This document shows positions 55,267-64,000 of a DNA stretch of 64,000 bases, piece after piece. A program made the translations under genes and the position numbers. The first letter of the stretch is position 1. Each line of letters begins with the position of its first letter. The DNA is from Spinacia oleracea. Taxonomy: Eukaryota > Streptophyta > Magnoliopsida > Caryophyllales > Amaranthaceae. Below the pieces are notes generated by a model. The model was not told the DNA's origin. It saw only the letters and a list, made by a program, of their open reading frames with translations, and made no database searches. The DNA lies in NCBI RefSeq assembly GCF_020520425.1, contig NC_079487.1, positions 56,644,719 through 56,708,718 of the forward strand. Reading direction: 5' to 3'.

Positions 55267-58200
55267 CACGAACCATCCACCTGCAAAACAAAGTTAGTAA
55301 AAATGTGTGTGTTTTCCCCCAGATTTACGAAGTTAAAACCTGGTGGAATGTCAAGGTCCTTCTTCTCGTCAGGCAATTGCGGATTTTGCTTGAAAGTTTG
55401 TAAACTTTTCATTGCTTCCTCGGCTTGGAACAACACAGACCTAGCATGACCCCCTTTATTCCTAAACACCCTTTCATTTCTCGTGACCCATAAACTCCAA
55501 AGCATGGCCACAAATTCTTCTAGTTTCCGCATTCCTACTTCATCCTTGCTATAAAAGACTCGGATATGTTTCTGAACCCATTCAGCAGCGCTCATGGGAT
55601 CATTATCATCAATTTGAACTTGTGGTTGATAGATTGTCCAAACCAACCTAGTGACACTACAAGTCCGGAAAATATGTTGTGAGTTTTCTTCCTCATACCC
55701 ACAATAACTACATTGACTATCCACATCAATCCCTCGCCTCCTCAAATTGCACTTAACAGCTAGAGCATCATGCATTATCCTCCACAAAAACACCTTCCAT
55801 TTGGGAAGAATGTTAAGTCTCCAAACAATCCGCATAATTTCCAAGACTCCCACCTCCATTTTATCTTCCATCATGGTCTTATTTTCAAGCAGAACCGCAT
55901 AGCCTGACCTTACTGTGAATTTTCCTTTCGGGTGGTGTTTCCAGTAAACAAAATTCGAGGCTGGAGATTTGGGTAGGTCCATCGTTAAGATATCTCTTGC
56001 ATCTTTCCATTCAAAACGTTGTCGAACCACTGAGCTTTTCCAAGTGTTACTTGTGTTATCTATTAGATCTTCCACTTTCCATTTTCTTGCTTGAGCTAAA
56101 CGTTGGTTCGAACGCACCAAGGGGACCCTTCCCTCCACCCAGGCCATACTCGTTGCCAATACTTGTCTCCCATCACCAATTTTCCATGCCAACTCATTTT
56201 TGAAAAGAGTAGAAGTCTTGTAAATGCCCCTTCTACCCATTGAAATCAGACCCCTTAGCCGTATATCTGGACCCTTCCTACATATGCAACATCCTTGGGG
56301 AGAAAATAGGAACTTCGAGGAAAGGAGGTTATGATCATCATGAAGTCTCATAGCTTGTTTGAAAAGGAGGCTATCATTGAGTAATTCAGCTGATCGAATC
56401 CCCACACCTCCTAAAGACTTTGGTTTATTTACCAGTCCCCTTCGAACCCAATGAATGCCTTTTCCCTCCCACCCTGCCCACCAAAAACTACTTATGAAGG
56501 AGTCTATTTTATTTGCTATAGAGAGAGGAAGCTTAAGACACTTCATCACATGAGAACAAATTGCCAGGAGGATCGACTGGATTAAGATCAATTTTGTCGG
56601 TTGGGAAAGGTGCAATGTTGACCAGCTAACAATTTTACCGGTCAGCTTATCGACCAAGAATTGGAAGTTGTGAGCCTTCTTCCCTTGGATATCAATTGGA
56701 ACCCCTAGGTGATTACCAATTTGTAACACTTGTGGCATCGAGAGGATAGCCTTGAGACTTACTTTTTTATCCTCACTCATAGACGGTGAGAACTTTACAA
56801 AAGATTTGTGCAAGTTCAGCTGCTGTCCTGATATCTTCCCGAATCTAACCAAGTTTTCCATTATGCACGTACACGCTCCTTGATCAGCTTTGAAGAAAAA
56901 TATGGCGTCATCCGCAAAAAACAGATGTGAAATGGAGGGTGATCTTCTTGTAACTTTTAATCCCTTAAACAATTTAATGTCCTCAGCTAGTATTAACATT
57001 CTAGAAAGAATATCCATGCAAAATAGGAATAGGTATGGAGAAAGCGGATCACCTTGACGTAACCCACATTTTGGTTTAAAAGGAGTTGATGCCTTTCCAT
57101 TAATCAAAGTTCTAAATGTAACCGTACTAATGCATTGAGACACTAGGTGGACCCACTTTTCCGAGAAACCATATGCTTGCATTACTTTGAGAAGAAAATT
57201 CCAATCCACCCGATCATAAACTTTTGACATATCGATTTTTACTACGGCCATGTCCTTCCCTTTCCGCGAATTAATCATGTAGAGGAGCTCGTGACTCAAG
57301 AAAACATTATCTTCCATGTGACGACCCGGGATGAAAGCATGTTGATAGTTCGAAATCAAACTAGGAAGGACCACTTTTAATCTGTTAACCATGCACTTAG
57401 AGATGCCTTTATAAATGGTGTTACAAAGACTGATTGGCCGAAAGTGGGATGCTAGCTCCGGGTTTGCACATTTTGGAATCACTACTAAGAGGGATTTGTT
57501 CCACTCTTTGAGAAGGTACCCCGTATCAAAGAAATGTAATATACTTTCTGTTACCAGATCTCCTACCGTATCCCAGTAGCTTTTAAAAAACTCAGCTGTT
57601 ATCCCATCCGGACCCGGTGATTTTGAGCAATGGATACTAAACATAGCCTCCTTAATCTCCACTTGTGTGAACTTGCGATTCAGCATCTCCTGTTGTATAG
57701 AGTTGAGACACGGGAGAGCTAATTGGCGTAAGGTAAAGTCAATTTCCTCACTGTGATGAATATTAACACTTGGGTTAAAGACTTCCACAAGGGATTCCTT
57801 AATCACAGAAGCTACTGAATCATGTCCCTCCACCCAAACATCTTCACTATCCCTAATAGTGGTAATTTCATTTCTTGATTTCCTACTTTTGACCCTTCTA
57901 AACATCATTGGTGTACTACAATCCCCCTCCCTTATCCATTTCTCCTTCCTTCTTTGTTGCCAGTACTGGAACTTGAGAGAGCAAGAGGGGATCCATCTAT
58001 TAAGAGTTTCAATGTACGCATTCCCCTTCACCAAGATATCCACTTCTAGAGCTTCATGTAAAAGTTTTGAATTATTCTCCTTCCAATTAATACCCCAAAA
58101 CGTCTTGTTAGACAAACACCACTTTTGTAATTTCGTTCTAATTTGTTGAAGGTTCTTGTGGACCCTATACATACTGGATCCCGCCCCACGACAAGACCAA

Positions 58201-58328
58201 TTATTTTCTATTAAATCTCGTACTTGTTTAAATTGCAGACACCAGTTTTCTATTTGATAAGGCCTCTTTGTGACTGAAATTGGTGGGGAAGATTCATAGC
58301 ATATCGCTGCATGATCAGAAGTATAAAT
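55267..58328 (-). pseudogene. L1-like LINE ORF2, upstream part (endonuclease end, RT, zf-RVT)
   Basis: A long open frame on the minus strand, in frame from about 58315 (TSDHAAICYES, the end of the endonuclease domain) through 58172 to the insertion point at 55272. RT motifs: SKSPGPDGITAEFFK, HFRPISLCNTIYK, AFIPGRHMEDN, VKIDMSKVYDRVDW (usually S-K-A-Y-D), [13 protein letters not shown] and the catalytic FFADDAIFF. The zf-RVT region has CSYCGYEEENSQHIFRTC. The frame is 5'-truncated (a stop and loss of similarity above about 58328). It is interrupted by the chromovirus-type element at the start of the RNase H domain (VDGS); the rest is at 44268-43951. Confidence 0.88.
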
Positions 58329-58329
58329 A

Positions 58330-59049
58330 GCGAGTACTTATGAAATTAATAAATCAAGAATATAGCGTTTATATAAGAATTTTTTTTTAATGTTGTTAGA
58401 TAATGTAATTAAAATGTTGGTATATGTCTAAATCAAAATGTTATATTCTAATAAAGGTGCATAGATTTCCGCTAATAATGCGAAAACAAACTAAAATTCC
58501 CCAAAATATGTTCTATGTTATATTAATTTTCATACTACCGTCCACGTAAGCAAGAAAAGTGGTCTGCCTTTTTTCTAATTATTCGACGAAAAACCGCCAA
58601 TTGAAATAGCGGTTACATTACCTAAACTGCTAACCAAGTCAGCGGTTTAGTTAATAAATGAACCGCTATACCAATTAGCGGTTAAATATGTACTTTTTTT
58701 TTCCCTTCAAACTTAGAGCAAACTCACAAAATTCCGCCGCTCAACCACGAACGCCATAAGTCTGACCGTTCGTTGTTGCCTCCCACTATCGGTCGTTATC
58801 GTCCAACATCGCCGGAGTGCGCAGAACCACCGGCACATCTCGTCTAACCACCAGCTAGTTTATCATGATTTGTTTCTATAATTACATCTTGTTGTAATTC
58901 ATGCATTAAGTAACATAATGAACAAAAAAAGGTGAAGTTCGGTGCAGGAGAATTGGTGTACAATGATTCATTTATATGGATAAACTAGCATCCAGTTGAT
59001 AAATGGAATTTACTACCCAAATTGAGATTATTATTGATGTTAAGTTTTA
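58330..59049. other. AT-rich spacer with AACCGCTA/TAGCGGTT motifs
   Basis: Between about 58585 and 58685 the motif AACCGC and its complement GCGGTT recur at least six times in alternating orientation, as in subterminal repeats of DNA transposons. No transposon end or gene is identified. Confidence 0.45.
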
Positions 59050-60385
59050 CGGTTTTTTTCCACTAAATACCCCCAAGTTTTGCCGTAATTCACCAAATGC
59101 CCATCGACTTTCAATAATACATAAATACCCCTAATTCAAAACATAATACACGAATTACCCTTATGACGTCATCAATCCTAATTAACCCAATTAACCCACC
59201 CATTAACCCATTTCCCCAATTAATCCACTAAACTCCTCAATCCTAATTAACCCAATTTTTTCTTTTTTTCTTTTCTCTCTCCCCCATTTCTTCTTCTTCT
59301 AGTTTCTTCCATGGAAGCCGATCTCCCACCTCCACCGTTGCCGCTTTCTTTTCTCTCTCCTCAACCTCTTCGGCCGCTATCTCCGACCACCTCCAATCTC
59401 TGCACCTCTAATCTCAAACACGACATCATAGTCGAATTGTCTGTCCCACAAAGTTAAGTCTACACCCTCGTAAGGTGATACCGGTACAACTTCCAAAATT
59501 AAATGTGCATATGTTATTATACTGAACCATAGCAGCGATTAAGGGTGAAATAGTAGAGTTTGAATATTCAAGATGAGAAATGGCGAAACCGGGTTTTGAG
59601 ATTAGTTTATCCCATTTTTTGGAGACACATTAGAAATTTTAGATGAGTTTGCCCAATCTGGAGGTCACATTAATTTTGATGCTTTTGCTTTTTTGGACAA
59701 AAATAAGGATGGTATGTCGGCAAGACTGAGATGGTTAAGGCCATTAATGAAACTACCACCGGGAAATCTTAGATTTTTTGTTCCAATTTTTCCGATCGAT
59801 TACCTTTTCTCGTTCAATTTTACTTCGATTTGTGCTTTAATTTGATTAATTTCTAGTAATTTTTTGTTTTTTCAAAGCAAAGCTGAACAATTTGTGAGAT
59901 TAAATTTGATTTTGTTGGTGTGAGTAGAATCGCAAATATTGATAATGAAGGATTACTGAAGGAGATTCCCGAGGATGGAAGAGTGCCAAGGACAAAGATC
60001 GTGTGTACTCTAGGGCCTACCTCGAGGTTGGTGTCGATGCTAGAGAAGCTGTTGAGAGCGAGGATGAATGTAGCGCGATTTGAGCCTCTCTTGCTTCCAC
60101 CCCTTTTTCTGGGAATTTTATTTTGGGCGCTTTGAATTATTTTATGGTAATGTAAACTGAAGCATTCTTGATTCTTCCAGCTAAAATTAATTTGATAATA
60201 ACAAAAATTTTCCCCTCTTTCTCTCTCCTGTTTTCTTTGTGTTCTTGACTTCAATGGAAGAAAGTAGTCCTGATTTGCTGGTGTGTTGATGGAAGAGAGA
60301 AAGAGAGAGAGAAAAGAAAAAGAAATGTGTGGGTTAGTGGGTTAATGGATGGGTTAATTAGGTTTGTTAATGGGTGGATTAATTA
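59050..60385 (+). mobile_element. Pack-MULE-like element, copy 2, with pyruvate kinase fragment
   Basis: The left end (TTTCCACTAAATACCCCCAAG, then TTAACCCACCCATTAACCC and CT-rich sequence, 59050-59300) and the right end (60130-60385) are inverted relatives of each other and match, reversed, the element at 11992-13135. The interior differs from that copy and includes a piece of a host gene (59926-60090). The right end is less complete. Shared ends, different insides and a captured exon define a Pack-MULE; no transposase is present. Confidence 0.65.
59926..60090 (+). pseudogene. Captured pyruvate kinase N-terminal fragment
   Basis: About 55 codons with unmistakable similarity to the N terminus of plant cytosolic pyruvate kinase: ANIDNEGLLKEIPEDGRVPR, TKIVCTLGPTSR, LEKLLRARMNVARF. 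Two likely changes from the family are visible (RARMNV where RAGMNV is expected; TSR where SSR is usual). After MNVARF the similarity ends abruptly where the usual NFSHG would follow, so there is no catalytic barrel. It is a fragment carried by the MULE-like element, not a functional gene. Confidence 0.85.
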
Positions 60386-60767
60386 GGGGTGTTTGATATG
60401 CTCATATTTTATAGTGTTTTTACCCCCGTTCCTTAGTACTTTTTGATCTCAAATGAGCTCTTCAGAGCGATTTTGGGTACTAATGTGCTCCTTGTAGTGT
60501 GTTTGTAGTTTCAAGTTCATCATTGATAGGAATTAGCATATTTTTGTGCATTTCCTACTCATTTGAATCAATACAAGAGATTATGTACTTTCAAAAGCAC
60601 AAACATTGAGTTGGAAGAGTTAAATCAAATGGAAGTTGGCGGGGGGGGGGGGGGGGGGATTGATTTACTCAAATATAATTTGTGACACTTGCGTACTCCA
60701 TTTACAGTGAATTTTTTAAAAACGAGGATTTTCTCCAACACTTCTACGTACCTATTTGCAAGCGTAA
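60386..60767. other. Spacer with an 18-G run
   Basis: No gene. A G homopolymer occupies 60641-60658. Confidence 0.6.
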
Positions 60768-60904
60768 GGCTCTGTTCTCTTCGTCTGGTCTGGTCTGGTT
60801 TTTCATTTTGCTGGTCTGGTCCGATTCATGCCGGTCTGGTCTAGTCTGATTAATGCTGGTCTGGTCTGGTCTGGTCTGGTCTGAACTTTTCTAATTATTA
60901 TTAT

Positions 60905-61218
60905 AATATTAAATATTAAATAATAAATATTAAATAATAAATAATAAATAATAAATAATAAATAATAAATAATAAATAATAAATAATAAATAATAAATAA
61001 TAAATAATAAATAATAAATAATAAATAATAAATAATAAATAATAAATAATAAATAATAAATAATAAATAATAAATAATAAATAATAAATAATAAATAATA
61101 AATAATAAATAATAAATAATAAATAATAAATAATAAATAATAAATAATAAATAATAAATAATAAATAATAAATAATAAATAAAATAAATAATAAATAATA
61201 AATAATAAATAATAAATA
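60905..61218. repeat. AATAATA heptamer array, left part
   Basis: Near-perfect tandem repeats with period 7 (AATAATA; TATTATT on the other strand). The minus strand lacks stops, giving a meaningless LFIIYYL-repeat frame. It is split from the right part by a MITE. Confidence 0.9.
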
Positions 61219-61476
61219 CTCCCTCTGTTCCATAATGTTCCTCATGTTTACTATTCATATGGTCAAAATTTAAAAACTTTGACCGTAATTAATAGTATGA
61301 TTAAGAGTATAAATGTTTACTTATGGGATATCATTGGATTCGTTTCAATATCAAATTTTTAAATATCATTTTTTTATAATTTTTACTAATACGAAAATAA
61401 AATTATTAATGGTCAAAATAGTGCATTGGAGACCGCGCATAATGGAAAAGTGAGGAACATTATGGAACGGAGGGAG
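61219..61476. mobile_element. Stowaway MITE inside the AATAATA array
   Basis: Ends CTCCCTCTGTTCCATAATG / CATTATGGAACGGAGGGAG-like inverted repeats are flanked by TA on both sides. It is 258 bp and non-coding. The heptamer array continues on either side. Confidence 0.85.
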
Positions 61477-61478
61477 TA

Positions 61479-61950
61479 ATAAATAAAAAATAATAAATAA
61501 AAAATAATAAATAATAAATAATAAATAATAAATAATAAATAATAAATAATAAATAATAAATAAAAAATAAAAAATAAAAAATAATAAATAATAAATAATA
61601 AATAATAAATAATAAATAATAAATAATAAATAATAAATAATAAATAATAAATAATAAATAATAAATAATAAATAATAAATAATAAATAATAAATAATAAA
61701 TAATAAATAATAAATAATAAATAATAAATAATAAATAATAAATAATAAATAATAAATAATAAATAATAAATAATAAATAATAAATAATAAATAATAAATA
61801 ATAAATAATAAATAATAAATAATAAATAATAAATAATAAATAATAAATAATAAATAATAAATAATAAATAATAAATAATAAATAATAAATAATAATAATA
61901 ATAAATAATAAATAATAAATAATAAATAATAAATAATAAATAAATAAATA
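61479..61950. repeat. AATAATA heptamer array, right part
   Basis: Continuation of the 7-bp array, with variants AATAAAA near 61485-61580 and a few AAT-trinucleotide slips near 61892. About 65 units. Confidence 0.9.
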
Positions 61951-62058
61951 TAAATTATTTAATAATTAAAAATTAATTTTTAATAATTATGACAACTTAA
62001 TTAAAATTAACTAATACCTAAGTTTTAATAATGAATAATTAGAATTTGTTATTTATTA

Positions 62059-62316
62059 CTCCCTCCATCCCTTAATACTCGACCTGTTTTGACCGGAAAC
62101 GCTTGCCAATGCACAACTTTGACCACCAATTTCTTTAACTACATATTAAAAAAACTTATAAAAATATTAATATTTTGAAAATTTATATTAAAATAAAGCC
62201 AACAATATATTATATACTAACATTTATTTCATATGCTAGAAATAAAATAGGTTCAAAGTGAATTATGTGAATAATACAAAAAGTCAAAACAGGTCGAGTA
62301 TTAAGAGACAGAGGAG
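62059..62316. mobile_element. Stowaway MITE inside the CTGGT/AATAATA element
   Basis: CTCCCTCCATCCCTTAATACTCGACC at the left mirrors GGTCGAGTATTAAGAGACAGAGGAG at the right, each with TA outside (62057-62058, 62317-62318). Confidence 0.8.
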
Positions 62317-62728
62317 TAATTATTAATTAATAATTAATAGTTAATAATTAAAAGTTGGTAACTACGAATTATTAATTAATAATTAATATATATTTATTAA
62401 TAATTATAATTAATAATTATTTATTAATTATAACTAATTATTATTTATTACTTATATTTATAATTATAATTAATAATTAATTTATAATAATAATTAATTA
62501 TTAATTTATAATATTATTAATTATTAGTAATAATTGTTTTAATTATTATAATTATAATTAAAATAATAATGTTAAATAATTAAAAATTCCTGGTCTGGTA
62601 TGGTCTGATCTGAATGTTGCTGGTCTGGTCTGATCTGAATGTTGCTGGTCTGATCTGGTCTGGTCTGATTTAATAAGATCTGATTCAATAAGTAACAATG
62701 ACAAGGTGAAGAGAACATGGTCTAAGCC

Positions 62729-63629
62729 GTTAATTGCGGCAAAGATACTCGCTGGCTTGCTACTGTCTGTTTTGCCCCAGAAATTTCTAGGGTGTTTCCC
62801 GCCATTCTTCTACTCCAAGAGTTCCAACCCTCCTACAACGCCTCACCAAAATGGAGTGTTTCAGCAAACTTAGAAATTGCTCATAGCAAACTGGGAGGGG
62901 GAAATATTAGTTTTACAAACCAAAAATTACACGCCAAAAAAAAAAAAAAAAACTTCTGCAGCTTTCCTAATTGTGGCTTTTGTGCAAGTAGCCTCATTGT
63001 ACCACCCAAAAGAAGAATCCTTTACAATGTCTGTCTATGCAGCTTGTCCAACAAACACGACAATCTCTTCAGACTTGGATTCTTCGACTGCAATGCGAAC
63101 GAACAAACATGTATCAGTTCACTAAGCAATTAAAATAATAATCAAAAGAATGTTAAACTTGTCCCTTGTATAAATAAAAAGGATGAAGAGTGAAGTCATA
63201 AAATGGCATCACATCCCCTCAATTAATAAAAATAAGGCTTCTGGTGCACATTGTGGTCATAGAAGTAGAATTTGCAACAGACCGAACTTCTGTTTTTATA
63301 AAATCACAATTCACAAGCTTGGTAAGAAGGCATTGATATGTGAAGTGTGATAGTGTGCTAACAATGGTCAAGCGCAAAGGGAAATGCAGCCAAAGCTCTC
63401 AGTATGACAGTATACCACCACGAGGATAGAGAAAGAGAGAAACTGTGGGTATTGGAAAATTAACAAACTTTTAGTCAAATGAATGAAATTATGTTTTACT
63501 CCTAGTCCCACAACTATGATAGTAGCCGGAGCAGCCAAGACACTGGTGCTAAAAGTCTCGACTCGCGTGGTAGTTCAGCTTAAAATGATGCAGAAAAGTG
63601 ATTTAAAAGATGGCCAAATATATACCAAC
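62729..63629 (-). other. Downstream part of the RING-like gene: 3' exon(s) or UTR unresolved
   Basis: A plausible acceptor (TTCGCATTGCAG on the minus strand, about 63090-63101) could open a short last exon or UTR, but joining it to the exon ending at 63630 gives an early stop after about six codons, so I could not settle the C terminus. A poly(A)/poly(T) run lies near 62936-62952. No other gene is visible. Confidence 0.35.
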
Positions 63630-64000
63630 CTTCTCAAAGAGGCAGCATGAATTGAAGGGAATTCCATGTCCTCATAGTTTTGATATTGCCTTGTAGTCCA
63701 AGGTATCAAATCAATCTTTTCAACCACCTCATCACAAATCACACATTTGTGAGTTGAAGTACCGACTGCAGCAATCCTCATGGCTACGACCTTGCAGTCA
63801 CCACACCATAGTGGATGCTGGCATGGATAATTGGCCCACATCATATTCTTCTTTTCACATGCGAAACAGTTGCCTTGCTTGAGGCTAGCTGCATAGTCCT
63901 GGACCATAAAAGAAGAGAAAATAAAATAACAGCTTGAATTGAAAGAGATGTACAAAAGGCCATAAAAGTTATCAGATCTTACATCGTAAAACTTGAGGCC
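63630..64000 (-). CDS. C3HC4 RING-like zinc finger protein, 3' part (partial)
   Basis: Two exons on the minus strand: one runs in from beyond the window and ends at 63983 (GLKFYD, donor GTAAG); the next is 63898-63630 (acceptor TGGTCCAG, donor GTTGGT). They join in phase 0. The encoded segment has cysteine/histidine spacing C-x2-C-x11-C-x-H-x3-C-x2-C-x16-C-x2-C (CFAC, CQHPLWCGDC, CVIC), a C3HC4 RING pattern, followed by VEKIDLIPW. RING proteins usually act as E3 ubiquitin ligases, but the spacing here is unusual (only one residue between the third Cys and the His fits RING-HC). The specific gene is not recognised. The long first part lies outside the window. Confidence 0.75.

Larger units (their letters stand above)
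60768..62728. mobile_element. TIR element built of CTGGT repeats around an AATAATA array
   Basis: The outer ends GGCTCTGTTCTCTTC (60768-60782) and, reversed, GGCTTAGACCATGTTCTCTTC (62728-62708) form imperfect inverted repeats. Inside each end are runs of TCTGG/CTGGT pentamers (60785-60890, 62588-62680), both reading CTGGT on the plus strand. Between them are a 7-bp AATAATA array (interrupted by a MITE), AT-rich TAATTA-type sequence and a second MITE. There is no coding sequence. The superfamily is unknown and no clean target duplication was seen. Confidence 0.55.

Noticed and set aside
59920..60135. Functional pyruvate kinase gene
   Set aside because: Similarity ends after about 55 codons and no catalytic domain follows; it sits inside MULE-like ends.
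60803..61258. 151-codon frame with LFIIYYL repeats (minus strand)
   Set aside because: It is the stop-free strand of the AATAATA heptamer array; period 7 gives a 7-residue repeat in any such array.
61219..61476. CRISPR-like spaced repeats
   Set aside because: No array of constant repeats with unique spacers exists anywhere in the window; tandem arrays here lack spacers and the DNA is plant nuclear.
60905..61950. Interstitial telomere
   Set aside because: The period is 7 but the unit AATAATA lacks the GGG of plant telomeres (TTTAGGG).

Overview
The window is plant nuclear DNA, AT-rich and dominated by nested transposable elements, with two host genes. The evidence is a chloroplast-type DEG protease gene with GT-AG introns, Athila, chromovirus and copia LTR elements, L1-like and RTE LINEs, a tRNA-derived SINE, a Helitron and many Stowaway- and hAT-type MITEs. 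A core eudicot is certain enough; a Caryophyllales/Amaranthaceae source is only my guess from the repeat style.

Host genes, both on the minus strand. (1) A complete DEG8 (Deg/HtrA serine protease of the thylakoid lumen) can be reconstructed from 13 exons between 40154 and 14615. The coding sequence is 1365 nt (454 residues) with no stop or frameshift. Intron 7 is about 18.85 kb (36804-17954) and holds most of the mobile DNA in the left half. (2) At the right edge (64000-63630) lie two exons of a gene encoding a C3HC4 RING-like zinc finger.

Layout. 1-3117: a 1-kb foldback element, a MITE, a SINE with perfect 15-bp target duplications and a CACTA end. 3118-11298: a minus-strand Athila element with 5' LTR, tRNA-Asp type primer site, gag, broken protease and Athila 3' ORF, but no reverse transcriptase or integrase. 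11299-14614: old repeats, including a MULE copy. 14615-40154: DEG8. Its intron 7 contains an L1-like LINE with 15-bp target duplications, a decayed Athila-type element interrupted by an hAT-like element, a copia element nested in that hAT, smaller MITEs nested in the copia and hAT, an RTE fragment and a solo LTR. 40155-40390: short DEG8 upstream region. 40385-43945: an approximately 72-bp tandem array split by a 3.0-kb non-autonomous Helitron. 43951-58328: an L1-like LINE ORF2 split in two by an 11-kb chromovirus-type gypsy element with 2931-bp LTRs that looked the same in every stretch compared, and a CACGA duplication. 59050-60385: a MULE carrying a pyruvate kinase gene fragment. 60768-62728: an unusual inverted-repeat element made of CTGGT repeats around about 0.8 kb of a 7-bp AATAATA array, itself hit by two MITEs. 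62729-64000: RING gene 3' part and flank.

Apart from the two host genes, the genes here do not form a pathway. The biological interest is the insertion chronology, several precise insertion sites readable in the sequence, and an apparently intact host gene carrying a very large repeat-filled intron.
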